Made by a program: the position numbers and the translations under genes
Part shown: positions 55,168-64,000 of the stretch, in pieces
Numbering within the stretch: position 1 is the stretch's first letter
Layout: each line of letters starts with the position of its first letter
DNA from: Oceanihabitans sp. IOP_32
Lineage (GTDB): Bacteria > Bacteroidota > Bacteroidia > Flavobacteriales > Flavobacteriaceae
Reading direction: 5' to 3'
Assembly (NCBI RefSeq): GCF_009498295.1
Contig: NZ_CP040813.1
Span: forward strand, 3,045,001-3,109,000
Length of the DNA stretch: 64,000 bases
The notes under the pieces: model-generated
The model's database searches: none
Told to the model about the DNA's origin: nothing
Seen by the model: only the letters and a program-made list of their open reading frames with translations

Positions 55168-55620
55168 ATGGCAAAATCGCAAGTAACATTTAACAAAATT
55201 GAAAAAGAGAAAAAACGCTTAAAGAAAAGAGAAGAGAAGCAAAAAAAGAAAGAAGCACGTAGAGCAGAAGCTAAAGAAAACCCACAAGGTATTCAGTTTG
55301 CTTATGTTGATTTTAATGGCAATTTAACAGATACGCCTCCAGATCCTGCCATGCGTGAAAAAGTTGAAGCCGAAAGCATCGAGTTAGGAATTCCTAAAAA
55401 AGAAGATAGAGTAGAAGAAGAGCCCACAGCAAAAGAGGGCAAGGTTTCTTTCTTCGATCATTCTAAAGGTTTTGGCTTTATTTTAGACAGCGTAAATCAG
55501 GAAAAATATTTTGTACATGTAAGCGGTTTAATTGACGAAATTACCGAAAACGATAAGGTGACTTACGAGCTTGAGCGTGGCCAAAAAGGAATGAATGCTG
55601 TAAGAGTAAAGAAAATTTAA
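55168..55620 (+). CDS. Cold-shock-domain protein with basic N-terminal extension
   Basis: A 150-aa protein. Residues 1-40 are very Lys/Glu-rich and helical (EKKRLKKREEKQKKKEARR). A conserved linker FAYVDFNGNLTDTPPDP follows. Residues about 88-150 form a cold-shock domain with RNP1 KGFGFI and RNP2 YFVHVS. The layout is typical of flavobacteria; the protein probably binds single-stranded RNA or DNA. It has its own promoter and precedes a DMT transporter gene by 34 bp. Confidence 0.92.
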   Translation: MAKSQVTFNKIEKEKKRLKKREEKQKKKEARRAEAKENPQGIQFAYVDFNGNLTDTPPDPAMREKVEAESIELGIPKKEDRVEEEPTAKEGKVSFFDHSKGFGFILDSVNQEKYFVHVSGLIDEITENDKVTYELERGQKGMNAVRVKKI

Positions 55621-55654
55621 ATTCTTTTTAATATTTTGAAAATTTAAGCAGTAC

Positions 55655-56569
55655 ATGGGGGTGCCTCGTAAAACTATAATTATTGTCTTGGCATTTTTTG
55701 CTATCTATGTTATTTGGGGCTCTACCTATATGCTTAATAAAGTGGCGGTTTCTCAGTTACCTCCGTTTTTTCTTGCTTTTATTCGATTTTTAATGGCAAG
55801 TTTAATCATATTTGCGATTGCAAAGTTTTTAAAAGTAAATTTAGCCATTACCAAAAAGCAATTTTTTAATGCGGCTATTGCAGGGTTTTTGTTTTTAACC
55901 CTAGGTAATGGTTTGGTTGTTTTTGCTTTAAAGTATGTCGATAGTGGTTATGCCGCTCTGCAAATTTCTGCTCAACCATTAGTCGTGTTAATCATGATGC
56001 GTGTGTTATACCGTAAACGTATTGAATTAATGTCTTATATAGGAGTTGCTTTTGGGTTTTTAGGAATATCCCTTTTGGTTAGTCAAAAAGAATTGATAAG
56101 TCAAGAAGGTCAAATATTGGGCATGGTTTTGATATTCTTATGCATGTTATCTTGGGCTTATGCCAGTATTTTTGTGGGTAAAGTCGATTTGCCAAAAAAT
56201 TCGTTTGTAAGCACTGGATACCAAATGCTTGCGGGTAGTCTTTTATTAGGACTAATAAGCTTAGTTTTAAATGAACCTTGGTCTTTACCACATAATTGGC
56301 ATAGCGATGTGCAATTAGCAATGGTTGGATTAATATTGTTTGGTAGTATTGTGGCATTTACCGCTTTTAATTATCTTTTAAAGGAAGTGTCGCCAGAAAA
56401 GGTAGCGACATCTACTTATGTCAATCCTATTATCGCATTAATTTTAGGATGGTTCGTTTTAAACGAACAAATTACCACACAGTCTATAATTGCTGCAGTT
56501 ATTTTGCTTACAGGCGTTTATTTTATTAATACTAAACGCACTTTTAAACCACGTGGTGTTGGTCGATAA
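55655..56569 (+). CDS. EamA/DMT-superfamily transporter
   Basis: A 304-aa transporter with ten membrane helices formed by two EamA repeats. Repeat 1 starts IYVIWGSTYMLNKVAVSQLPPFFLAFIRF, and the end of repeat 2 has SPEKVATSTYVNPIIALILGWFVLNE. It exports or imports a metabolite, drug or amino acid; the family is too broad to choose. It begins 34 bp after the cold-shock gene, so co-transcription is possible. Confidence 0.9.
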   Translation: MGVPRKTIIIVLAFFAIYVIWGSTYMLNKVAVSQLPPFFLAFIRFLMASLIIFAIAKFLKVNLAITKKQFFNAAIAGFLFLTLGNGLVVFALKYVDSGYAALQISAQPLVVLIMMRVLYRKRIELMSYIGVAFGFLGISLLVSQKELISQEGQILGMVLIFLCMLSWAYASIFVGKVDLPKNSFVSTGYQMLAGSLLLGLISLVLNEPWSLPHNWHSDVQLAMVGLILFGSIVAFTAFNYLLKEVSPEKVATSTYVNPIIALILGWFVLNEQITTQSIIAAVILLTGVYFINTKRTFKPRGVGR

Positions 56570-56743
56570 AAACAACTGTTTTTTATCATTTACAACCATA
56601 TTTTATGTTCTTTTAAAAGGTGTCATCACGCAAACTTTTGTAGTATTTAAATCTAAAATATGTTTGGCTTCGGATTTAGATAATCATTTTATGATGTAAT
56701 ATATTCGGTGCCAAATTCGATTTCAAAAAAATAAAACAAATAA

Positions 56744-57793
56744 ATGAAAGTACCTGGAAGTGTAAATGCATATCGAAGAAAAATCATGCATTTTATTACA
56801 AAAAACGTGGGTAGTTCTCAAAGCGAACCCGAATTTAATGCCAACACAAGCGTTGAGATAAAAAACATTTTAATTATTCGTCCTAATCACAGATTAGGCA
56901 ATCAGCTCTTATTAACCCCAGTTGTACAGGAAGTTGTAAATACCTTTCCAGATTGCGAAATCGATTTGTTTGTAAAGGGGGGTGTGGCATATCCAATTTT
57001 TGAAAACTATAAGGCAGTTAAAAATATTTATCAACTTCCTAAAAAGCCCTTCAATAATTTATTCAAATATATTAGATGCTGGTTTCAAATCAAAAAAAGA
57101 TCTTATGACTTGGTTATAAACGGTGACAAAAACTCATCTTCGGGTCGATTGTTAACCCAATTATCGAAGGCGAATTACAAAGTTTTTGGAGACGTTATTG
57201 AAGATATTGAGGAGAAACATGAAGATTACGAACACATCTCTAAATACCCCGTTTACAATTTAAGATATTATTTAAGTAAGTTGGGGTTTAAAGAAAATAA
57301 TAACGAAGTGCCTACTTTAAATATTAAATTAAGTGATTCTGAAAAAGAAGCCGGAAAATTATTACTTAATAAAATAGTAGGGAATGATAAAAAAACCATT
57401 TGTATATATACTAATGCTACAGCCGATAAGTGTTACTCTGAAACTTGGTGGCATAATTTTTATACGCGTCTTAAAAGTGAGTTTGAAACATCATATAATA
57501 TCATAGAAATGTTACCCATAGAGAATATTTCGAAAATAAATTTTAAAGCACCTCATTTTTATAGTAAAGACATTCGAGAAATGGGTGCCATAATTAATAA
57601 CACGGCTATATTTATCGCAGCCGATAATGGGGTTATGCATCTAGCATGCGCATCTCACACGCCCACTGTAGGGTTCTTCTCTGTTACCAATAAGAATATC
57701 TATGGGCCTTACGGAAATGGAAGTATAGCACTTCAAACTAATGAAACTACAATTGACGATTGGATGAGATCCATTCATAATATACTTCAATAA
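56744..57793 (+). CDS. Glycosyltransferase family 9 (heptosyltransferase-like)
   Basis: A 349-aa GT9 protein of the ADP-heptose:LPS heptosyltransferase family. The N-terminal Rossmann strand is NILIIRPNHRLGNQLLLTPVVQEV (about 44-67). The C-terminal nucleotide-sugar region has the AADNGVMHLACASHTPTVGFF motif. It probably adds a core LPS sugar, which fits the Kdo and Lpt genes elsewhere in the window. The N-terminal 40 residues are an unusual extension. It stands alone on the plus strand. Confidence 0.88.
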   Translation: MKVPGSVNAYRRKIMHFITKNVGSSQSEPEFNANTSVEIKNILIIRPNHRLGNQLLLTPVVQEVVNTFPDCEIDLFVKGGVAYPIFENYKAVKNIYQLPKKPFNNLFKYIRCWFQIKKRSYDLVINGDKNSSSGRLLTQLSKANYKVFGDVIEDIEEKHEDYEHISKYPVYNLRYYLSKLGFKENNNEVPTLNIKLSDSEKEAGKLLLNKIVGNDKKTICIYTNATADKCYSETWWHNFYTRLKSEFETSYNIIEMLPIENISKINFKAPHFYSKDIREMGAIINNTAIFIAADNGVMHLACASHTPTVGFFSVTNKNIYGPYGNGSIALQTNETTIDDWMRSIHNILQ

Positions 57794-57920
57794 ACGCTCT
57801 AATTTATAAGACTTACGGCCGTATATAATCTTAACAGTTGTGCGGTTAAATTTTAACAAGTTGTTATTACCATATTTGTTATATATTGATTATTTTAAAC
57901 CAGTTTTAATTTAATTGGTT

Positions 57921-58463
57921 ATGAGGTATTTAGGATTTGTAATTTGCGTAGTTAGCCTAACTTTTATGTCCTGTAAGTCTGCAAGGTCGCAAGCGACAAA
58001 CGAGCAAATAGAAACCCTTAAAAATTTGGTGGAAAACAGGAATTTTTCATTAGAATTTCTTTGGGCCTATCCGCAAGCTACTGGGGCTACACAACAAGTC
58101 CTTAATTCGAAGGTCTTGCAAGCAGGTAGCAGCGCAGGAGCTATAAACCTTATAGGGAACTCCAATTTCTTAACTATTTCTGGAGATACGATTTCATCGT
58201 ATTTACCCTATTTTGGTGAACGACGTGGTAGTGTAGCGTATTCTGGTAAAGATAGCGCCATTCAGTTAGAAGGCGTGCTTGAAAATTTTAAAGTTTCTGA
58301 AGGCAAACATCATAGTTATTCCCTGTCTTTTGATGCTAGAAGTAAATCCGAACATTTTAAAGTTGTGATCAGATTATATCCTAATTTAAAAAGTTATCTT
58401 ACCGTTATAGGAGACTCACGAACTTCAATATCTTATTCAGGACAACTCATACCAAAAACATAA
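57921..58463 (+). CDS. DUF4251-domain lipoprotein
   Basis: A 180-aa lipoprotein. I start it at the ATG at 57921; an in-frame TTG two codons earlier is less likely. The signal ends in FMSC (Cys18). Most of the remaining protein is a DUF4251 domain, recognised by LVENRNFSLEFLWAYPQATGA, then SYLPYFGERRGSVAYSG and FDARSKSEHFKVVI. The domain is common in Bacteroidota and its function is unknown. Confidence 0.85.
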   Translation: MRYLGFVICVVSLTFMSCKSARSQATNEQIETLKNLVENRNFSLEFLWAYPQATGATQQVLNSKVLQAGSSAGAINLIGNSNFLTISGDTISSYLPYFGERRGSVAYSGKDSAIQLEGVLENFKVSEGKHHSYSLSFDARSKSEHFKVVIRLYPNLKSYLTVIGDSRTSISYSGQLIPKT

Positions 58464-58602
58464 TTTAGCTCAAATTTTCTTGTAATTAAAATGGAAACAG
58501 CGCTTTTATTAACAATCGCTGTATTCCGAATAGTTTTTTTTGTAAACCAGTTAAACTACAACTAAGGTATTTTGTATTTTTAGATTGTTTTTTCATCAAA
58601 CT

Positions 58603-59475
58603 ATGGCGCACTCAATTAAAATTAAACATTTGCCCAATTTATTAGTAGAGGCATTTAAATCTTGGTATGAAAGTGAACCGTTTAAAATAAGCGCTGTTGT
58701 TGCTTATTACGCTATTTTGTCTTTACCCGCTCTTATCATAATTATATTAAAGCTAGTAGGTAGTTTTTGGGGAGAAAATTTGGTGCAAGGCGAATTGTTA
58801 ACCGAAATAAAAGAAGCCATTGGCCACGATGCCGCTGCCGCAATTAAAACCATGATTGTTAACCAATCTAGTCAAAAAAACTCGACACTAGCCGCACTCA
58901 TTGGTATTGGAACATTAATGTTTGGAGCCACGGGTGTTTTTAATCAGTTAAAATCGGCTCTAGATGCCATATGGAAGCAAGAAAAGACTTACCCCAATGG
59001 TTTTATAGCAACAATTATGAGCCGCGTTAAAAGTTTTGGATTTGTATTGATTTTAGGATTCATTTTACTCTCAAGTCTTATTCTCACCTCTATACTGAGT
59101 ATGTTTAGCAACCAATTAAACAGAATTTTGCCAGCTGGACTTTTCGATTATTTACACTTAGCAGATTTTATAGTTTCGGTGGTCTTTATTTATGCCTTAT
59201 TTGCCACCATGTTTAAATATTTACCCTCAGCCAAAATTACTTGGAAATCTGTACACGTCGGGGCAGCTTTAACCACTTTTTTGTTTTTAATAGGTAAATA
59301 CCTCCTCGCTCTATACTTTAGGGCAGTGGAGCCGGGTTCTGCATACGGTGCAGCAGGATCTATCATACTCATTATGCTATGGGTATCTTACTCCAATTTA
59401 ATCTTATTGTATGGCGCTCATTTTACAAAACATTACGCCGATAAGTATGTGGTGCCGGAAAATGTGTCGCAATAA
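58603..59475 (+). CDS. YihY/virulence factor BrkB family membrane protein
   Basis: A 290-aa protein with six membrane helices. Hallmarks are ISAVVAYYAILSLPALIIIILKL near the start, LMFGATGVFNQLKSALDAIW in the middle, and AAGSIILIMLWVSYSNLILLYGAHFTK at the end. I use the ATG at 58603 (MAHSIKIKHL); an in-frame TTG at 58585 is less likely. The family's biochemical role is not settled, and earlier annotation as RNase BN is wrong. Confidence 0.9.
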   Translation: MAHSIKIKHLPNLLVEAFKSWYESEPFKISAVVAYYAILSLPALIIIILKLVGSFWGENLVQGELLTEIKEAIGHDAAAAIKTMIVNQSSQKNSTLAALIGIGTLMFGATGVFNQLKSALDAIWKQEKTYPNGFIATIMSRVKSFGFVLILGFILLSSLILTSILSMFSNQLNRILPAGLFDYLHLADFIVSVVFIYALFATMFKYLPSAKITWKSVHVGAALTTFLFLIGKYLLALYFRAVEPGSAYGAAGSIILIMLWVSYSNLILLYGAHFTKHYADKYVVPENVSQ

Positions 59476-59858
59476 CAAATAAAGGCTTTTGTCGCGTTTG
59501 CTTTTTTTAGTAAAATTTAAATTTTTAGATGTGTCTTTCTGCTTAAAGTGAGCGATTGAAACAAGGCGAATTCACGACAATAAATATCCTTGTATAGTTT
59601 TGTTATGTTTCCTTTTGTTTTAAACCGAAGGCGAGTAATAGAAGTTTAATAAAAATTGCATCAAATTACATATTAAACATATTTCTTGTTTGTGATAAAT
59701 TCATCAAAAGGATTTATTTGCGTTAAAATTCTTTAAAATGTTTTATTTTTTTTAAATGATTTTTAACCAAAACTAAAGAATTAATAAATCCAGTTGTTAA
59801 AATCTTAATTTGATTAGGTATTTGTTATATTTGCGCTCTTAAAATCTTATCCACCAAT
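59476..59858. other. Intergenic region upstream of the pnt operon
   Basis: About 380 bp. Near its end lies the promoter box TATATTTGC (59826-59834), 25 bp before pntAA. The rest is AT-rich with no other feature recognised. Confidence 0.5.
59826..59834 (+). promoter_or_regulatory. -7 promoter box of the pnt operon
   Basis: TATATTTGC matches the TAnnTTTG consensus 25 bp upstream of the pntAA start. A TTTG at 59809 is too close to be a standard -33 element. Confidence 0.55.
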
Positions 59859-60959
59859 ATGAAAATAGGTATACTTAAGGAAACTCAAGAAAGAGAAAGA
59901 CGGGTTTCAATTTCTCCGAGCATTGCCAAGCAATTGATTGCTAAGGGTTTTGAAGTTCTTGTTGAAGAAGATTCTGGAATTAAATCATCTTACAAAAATT
60001 CAGATTATGAAGATGTAGGTGTTCAAGTTGAAAAGAGAGGAGTGGTTTTTAAAGAGGCGCAGATACTTTTAAAAATTAACCCTTTCGATGAAGAGGATTT
60101 AAAACTTGTCGATAAGGGACAAATATTAATCAGTCAACTGTATCATAAATCGAATCCAGAATTAATTGAGGCTATCGCAGAAAAAGGGGTTACGGCCTTT
60201 TCTTTAGATGCCATGCCAAGAATTTCTCGAGCTCAAGATATGGATGTTTTGAGTTCGCAAAATAATTTAGCAGGCTATAAAGCGGTTATTTTAGGCGCTT
60301 ATGAGATGACTAAAATTTTCCCATTAATGATGACTGCTGCAGGGACTATTACGCCTTCCAGAGTATTAATATACGGTGTTGGTGTGGCTGGACTGCAAGC
60401 TATTGCAACAGCAAAACGTTTGGGTGCTGTAGTTGAAGCCACAGACATTCGATCGGAAACCAAAGAACAAGCCGAATCTTTAGGAGCTAAATTCATCTCT
60501 GTTGATAATGAAGGTGAAACGTCTGAGGGCGGCTATGCTAAAGAAGCCTCTGAAGAGTATAAACGCAAACAAAAAGAGGCGGTAGACCAATCTTTGTTTA
60601 AAGCCGATTTGGTAATAACTACAGCTAATGTTCCTGGAAGAAAAGCACCAGTTTTAATTACTAAGGAGCAAGTTTCACAAATGAAAAATGGGGCTGTAAT
60701 TATCGATTTAGCTGCTTCCCAAGGCGGTAATTGTGAGGTTAGTAAGCTAGATGAAACAGTGGTTTTAAACGGTGTTAAAATAATAGGTACAACGATTGCT
60801 CCAGAAAGTGTTTCTACGAATGCCAGTGAGTTATTTGCTAAAAACATTTATAATTTTATCATGCATCTAACCGAAGACAACACTTTTAAATGGGATCTTG
60901 AAGAAGAAATCACAGACGAAACGCTAATAGTTAAAGACGGTGAAATAAGAAAAAAATAA
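59859..60959 (+). CDS. pntAA: NAD(P) transhydrogenase subunit alpha part 1 (PntAA)
   Basis: This is the NAD(H)-binding subunit of the proton-pumping transhydrogenase, which makes NADPH from NADH. The 366-aa protein has the alanine-dehydrogenase/PntA N-terminal domain (MKIGILKETQERERRVSISP), the binding site Q-x-MDVLSSQNNLAGYKAV, and the Rossmann segment RVLIYGVGVAGLQAIATAKRLGA. It corresponds only to domain I, the split form usual in Bacteroidota and alphaproteobacteria. It heads a three-gene operon. Confidence 0.95.
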   Translation: MKIGILKETQERERRVSISPSIAKQLIAKGFEVLVEEDSGIKSSYKNSDYEDVGVQVEKRGVVFKEAQILLKINPFDEEDLKLVDKGQILISQLYHKSNPELIEAIAEKGVTAFSLDAMPRISRAQDMDVLSSQNNLAGYKAVILGAYEMTKIFPLMMTAAGTITPSRVLIYGVGVAGLQAIATAKRLGAVVEATDIRSETKEQAESLGAKFISVDNEGETSEGGYAKEASEEYKRKQKEAVDQSLFKADLVITTANVPGRKAPVLITKEQVSQMKNGAVIIDLAASQGGNCEVSKLDETVVLNGVKIIGTTIAPESVSTNASELFAKNIYNFIMHLTEDNTFKWDLEEEITDETLIVKDGEIRKK

Positions 60960-60969
60960 ATAATTCATT

Positions 60970-61278
60970 ATGAATCAATTGATAGAATTTATCCAAAATA
61001 ATATCCAAACGATATACATAGTTATACTTGCTGCTTTTGTAGGTATAGAGGTTATTAAGAGTATTCCTGCAGTATTACATACACCTTTAATGTCTGGTGC
61101 AAATGCCTTAAGTGGGGTTGTAATTGTAGGGGCTATTTTAGTCATGCTTAATTCAGATCCGAATGATTATTTAGCATTGGGTCTTGGCTTTTTAGCTGTG
61201 GTATTAGGAGTTTTAAATGTGGTTGGTGGTTATGCCGTAACTCACAGAATGTTACAAATGTTTAAAAAGAGAAAATAA
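60970..61278 (+). CDS. pntAB: NAD(P) transhydrogenase subunit alpha part 2 (PntAB)
   Basis: A 102-aa membrane subunit with three to four helices forming part of the proton channel (FVGIEVIKSIPAVLHTPLMSGANALSGVVIVG). It starts 10 bp after pntAA and overlaps pntB by one base (TAATG). Size and sequence fit the separate PntAB subunit. Confidence 0.95.
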   Translation: MNQLIEFIQNNIQTIYIVILAAFVGIEVIKSIPAVLHTPLMSGANALSGVVIVGAILVMLNSDPNDYLALGLGFLAVVLGVLNVVGGYAVTHRMLQMFKKRK

Positions 61279-62654
61279 TGAGTGTATTATTAAGTGTTAT
61301 ATATCTTATCGCTACCGTAATGTTTGTTGTTGGTTTAAATAAGCTGGCACATCCAGAAACTGCAAAAAAAGGAAACTTAATTTCTGCTATTGGTATGGTG
61401 CTCGCTATTGCAGGTACTATATTTGTTCACGACATACAAGTTCCTACAATTATTTACCTACTAATAGGTGGTGCTATAGTTATTGGTGGTATTATAGGTT
61501 GGTTAATCGCTATTAAAGTAGAAATGACAAAAATGCCAGAATTGGTCTCTCTATTTAATGGTTTTGGTGGGGCTAGTGCCACATTAATTGGTTTGGTAGA
61601 ATTTAGTAACAATACCACTAGTACTTTACAAGCCACTACTATAACTTCGGGGGTTATTATTGGTGCTATTACTTTTTCTGGAAGTTTAATTGCTTTTGGA
61701 AAACTAAATGGCTCATTAAAAAGCGTAGTTAAACTTCCGCAATATAATTTTATAAACAACCTGGTGCTTATTGCCATTGTTGCATTAGCTGCCTATATGA
61801 TTGTTATAGGTGGGAATCCATTTTTAATATATGCTTTGTTGGCTGGTGGATTGGTTTACGGAATTCTTTTTGTATTACCAATTGGCGGCGCCGATATGCC
61901 GGTAGTTATATCGCTGTTAAACTCATTAACAGGTATCGCAGCTGCTATTACGGGAGTATTGTACGACAATATGGTCATGCTTATAGGCGGTCTTTTAGTA
62001 GGATCTGCGGGTATTATTTTAACCATCGCCATGTGTAAGGCCATGAATAGAACATTGGCTTCCGTGATATTTGGTTCGTTTACCGCTCAAGCTGGTGTTG
62101 CTGGAGCTAATAAAAGCTTGGGTTCTATTAAAAGCACGAATGCTAGTGATGCTGCGATCATGATGAATTATGCTACGAATGTAATTATTGTTCCTGGATA
62201 TGGTTTAGCCGTGGCACAAGCCCAACACGTTATCCATGAATTGGAAGAAATTTTAACTAAAAAAGGAGTAGACGTTAAATATGCGATTCACCCAGTTGCC
62301 GGACGTATGCCTGGACACATGAATGTACTTTTGGCAGAATCTAATGTCGATTATAATCTTTTGGTAGAAATGGACGATATTAATCCGCAATTTAACAATG
62401 CCGATGTGGTATTGGTTGTTGGAGCTAACGATGTGGTAAACCCTGCGGCACATAACGATCCTTCAAGTCCTATTTACGGCATGCCAATTTTAGATGTTGA
62501 GAACGCAAAACATATTATTGTAAACAAACGTAGTATGAAAGCGGGTTATGCGGGAATTGAAAATGAACTGTTTTACAACTCTAAAACCTCTATGCTTTTT
62601 GGTGATGCCAAAGCAGCATTAACGTCATTGGTTAACGAATTGAAGAATATGTAA
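61278..62654 (+). CDS. pntB: NAD(P) transhydrogenase subunit beta (PntB)
   Basis: A 458-aa subunit with a membrane domain of about eight or nine helices (up to about 260) and a C-terminal NADP(H)-binding domain III. The latter is shown by VIIVPGYGLAVAQAQHVIHELEE, YAIHPVAGRMPGHMNVLLAE and the later VVGANDVVNPAAHNDPSSPIYGMPIL. It is translationally coupled to pntAB. The operon is followed by a perfect terminator. Confidence 0.96.
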   Translation: MSVLLSVIYLIATVMFVVGLNKLAHPETAKKGNLISAIGMVLAIAGTIFVHDIQVPTIIYLLIGGAIVIGGIIGWLIAIKVEMTKMPELVSLFNGFGGASATLIGLVEFSNNTTSTLQATTITSGVIIGAITFSGSLIAFGKLNGSLKSVVKLPQYNFINNLVLIAIVALAAYMIVIGGNPFLIYALLAGGLVYGILFVLPIGGADMPVVISLLNSLTGIAAAITGVLYDNMVMLIGGLLVGSAGIILTIAMCKAMNRTLASVIFGSFTAQAGVAGANKSLGSIKSTNASDAAIMMNYATNVIIVPGYGLAVAQAQHVIHELEEILTKKGVDVKYAIHPVAGRMPGHMNVLLAESNVDYNLLVEMDDINPQFNNADVVLVVGANDVVNPAAHNDPSSPIYGMPILDVENAKHIIVNKRSMKAGYAGIENELFYNSKTSMLFGDAKAALTSLVNELKNM

Positions 62655-62686
62655 GTCAATTGCAATAGATCTAGAATAATTTTTAA

Positions 62687-62724
62687 AACATCAACTGAAA
62701 TGCAATCAGTTGATGTTTTTTTTT
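62687..62724 (+). terminator. Intrinsic terminator of the pnt operon
   Basis: A perfect 12-bp stem AACATCAACTGA/TCAGTTGATGTT (62687-62698, 62706-62717) with a 7-nt loop and a T run, 33 bp after pntB. Confidence 0.92.
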
Positions 62725-62739
62725 GTTGAGTGTGTTTTA

Positions 62740-62998
62740 TACCAAATTAACCATGTCATGCCGCATATAATTAGTTTACTTACATCTTTCTATTTTATAA
62801 ATAGGTGTTCATGATGTGCTTTGCAGTTCTTTTTTGCCCATATTTCGGTATAACATAAAACCATAGACAGCTATGCTGTGATTTTAGCTCACGCCCATAT
62901 TATGGTAAAATAACGAGTTCGTGAATCTGCGATTTCTATCTCAGCTGAACAAAAAATAAGTCAAATTAATAATACGACATTTCAAAATTAAATTGGTA
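62740..62998 (+). mobile_element. MITE-like element, copy 2 (259 bp, long form)
   Basis: Ends TACCAAATTAA and TTAAATTGGTA form an 11-bp inverted repeat with one mismatch, flanked by TTA on both sides (62737-62739, 62999-63001). The interior shares GCCGCATATAATT, CCCATATTTCGGTATAA and the right end (AATACGACATTTCAAAA) with copy 1, but it carries about 100 bp of extra sequence. The CCCATAT...GGTA motif recurs inside it (near 62830 and 62910), so it looks like an expanded or chimeric form. Confidence 0.85.
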
Positions 62999-63058
62999 TT
63001 AAAAACGAATGGAATCTTTTGTGCAAAAGACTATGGGGTATAAAATTTTAAAAGGGTA

Positions 63059-63502
63059 TTAGTCTTTTTGATTGGTTATACTTTCAATAGCGTAATACAG
63101 TCTATTTTGAGCATTGTCTTGAGAGCCGAAAATGGAACGGAATAGTTCGCCTTGTTTCGTAATTAACACCCATTGTGGCGTGCCTTCTGCATGAAATTGA
63201 TCGTAAACCTTGTGGTGTTTGTCTATGTAAATGGGAAAAGGGTTTTCTCCAGTCGTGAAAACACCCTTAATTGAGGCTTTAGTGCCTTCTCGGTTTATAA
63301 AATCTGAATGTATACCAATCACTTTAATCGTAGGATAATCCTGTTGAAACTGATAAGCTAATGGAAGCGCTCTCCCGGTACACCCTAAACAATCATTATT
63401 GTAAAAAATAAGAAGTAGCGTCTGGTTTTTGTACGTCTTCATCAAATCGACGGCAGCGCCATCTAAATCTGTAACGTTTATGGATGTTATGGGGGTGTTC
63501 AT
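63059..63502 (-). CDS. Thioredoxin-like/redoxin-domain protein
   Basis: A 147-aa thioredoxin-fold protein of the TlpA/AhpC-TSA type. The active-site motif is NDCLGCTGRALPLAYQF (CxxC at about 38-41), with the cis-Pro region as AEGTPQWVLITKQGE. There is no signal peptide, so it probably acts in the cytosol. It lies downstream of an esterase gene on the minus strand. Confidence 0.85.
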   Translation of the reverse strand: MNTPITSINVTDLDGAAVDLMKTYKNQTLLLIFYNNDCLGCTGRALPLAYQFQQDYPTIKVIGIHSDFINREGTKASIKGVFTTGENPFPIYIDKHHKVYDQFHAEGTPQWVLITKQGELFRSIFGSQDNAQNRLYYAIESITNQKD

Positions 63503-63631
63503 GCCGCTTAAAATGGTTTTATGTGATAGATTAAGATTCTTTTTCGAGTTGAATCAAAAAAAACAAACTAATATTACGATTCTGATGCTTTCAGAAAGCA
63601 CCTTAATTTTAAATACTATGGCTAATTTATC

Positions 63632-64000
63632 TTAAATGCGTTGAAGCAACCAGTCTTTAAGTTCGAAAAAATTCTGAGGTGCCACACCATGGCCTACTGG
63701 AAATTCAGAATACTTATGTTTTATATTTAAACCTTTAAGAAACGGTGCATTTTGTCGTGCCCAATCCACAGGGATTACCTGATCGACACTGCCGTGTGAG
63801 GCATAAAAATCTAAATGAGAATAGTCTTTTTCTTTAATATTATCAGGTAATATGTTCTGATCGATATAACCACTTAAGGCCACAATATTTTTTACTTTTT
63901 CAGGGTAGGTTAGAGCCACAGCATAACTTAAAATCGACCCTTGGCTAAACCCTAAAAGTGAGACGTTTTTTTTATCGACTGGGTAACTATTTACAGCCTC
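63632..64000 (-). CDS. Phospholipase/carboxylesterase family protein (5' end cut by window)
   Basis: The C-terminal 122 codons of an alpha/beta hydrolase run from the window edge to a stop at 63632. The nucleophile elbow LLGFSQGSILSYA sits near the edge. The catalytic Asp is in HGSVDQVIP and the His in FPVGHGVAPQ. This matches the short esterases related to carboxylesterase/phospholipase (YpfH/Est family). The start lies beyond the window. Confidence 0.88.
   Translation of the reverse strand, partial: EAVNSYPVDKKNVSLLGFSQGSILSYAVALTYPEKVKNIVALSGYIDQNILPDNIKEKDYSHLDFYASHGSVDQVIPVDWARQNAPFLKGLNIKHKYSEFPVGHGVAPQNFFELKDWLLQRI

Larger units (their letters stand above)
62655..63058. other. Intergenic region after pntB
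   Basis: About 400 bp made up mostly of the pnt terminator (62687-62724) and MITE-like copy 2 (62740-62998). About 60 bp remain before the convergent thioredoxin-like gene, with nothing recognised. Confidence 0.6.

Overview
This window reads as chromosomal DNA from a member of the Flavobacteriaceae (phylum Bacteroidota), probably marine. The evidence is low G+C, Bacteroidota-type promoters with a TAnnTTTG -7 box, a FecI/FecR/TonB-receptor regulon, many lipoproteins with an SC or AC lipobox, a split PntA transhydrogenase, and families typical of flavobacteria (DoxX pairs, DUF4251, FKBP lipoprotein, basic 34-aa protein). Genus and species cannot be fixed from sequence alone.

Layout. 1-2.8 kb is an envelope operon on the minus strand, kdsD-tatC-carboxymuconolactone decarboxylase-lptB (lptB cut by the window edge), divergent from recQ. 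5.5-8.2 kb holds a fusion of a Kelch mutarotase-like domain to a sodium:solute symporter. 8.3-9.0 kb is a DoxX pair. 9.2-13.1 kb is an ECF sigma/anti-sigma/TonB-dependent receptor operon, divergent from a lipoprotein built of four acidic repeats. ffh, folD and a YwaF-type membrane protein follow. 18.2-24 kb is a minus-strand block ending in a VOC gene that a 160-bp MITE-like element has broken. queE and a TPR histidine kinase/LytTR regulator pair come next.

28.2-31.7 kb is a decaying accessory cluster: three of its five genes are broken, and the intact ones include an exported RidA-like lipoprotein without the catalytic Arg. After it come a PagL-like lipid A deacylase, gyrB, and two identical tRNA-Lys genes around a tRNA-Leu. 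The stretch 37.6-39.5 kb carries a frameshifted crystallin-like lipoprotein and a dead IS1595-type insertion sequence.

The second half is mostly housekeeping and transport: a FKBP lipoprotein, a half-size DEAD-box protein, Bcr/CflA and MsbA-like exporters, a DUF294 nucleotidyltransferase with a DnaQ-like exonuclease, an alanine symporter, an S9 peptidase, an SF2 helicase, MscS, a cold-shock protein, a DMT transporter, GT9, DUF4251, YihY, the pntAA-pntAB-pntB operon, a thioredoxin-like protein and a partial esterase.

The most notable structure outside genes is a family of three MITE-like elements (18354-18513, 45050-45208, 62740-62998). They share TACCAA termini and 3-bp TTA/TAA target duplications. 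No CRISPR array, rRNA operon, prophage or defence island was recognised.
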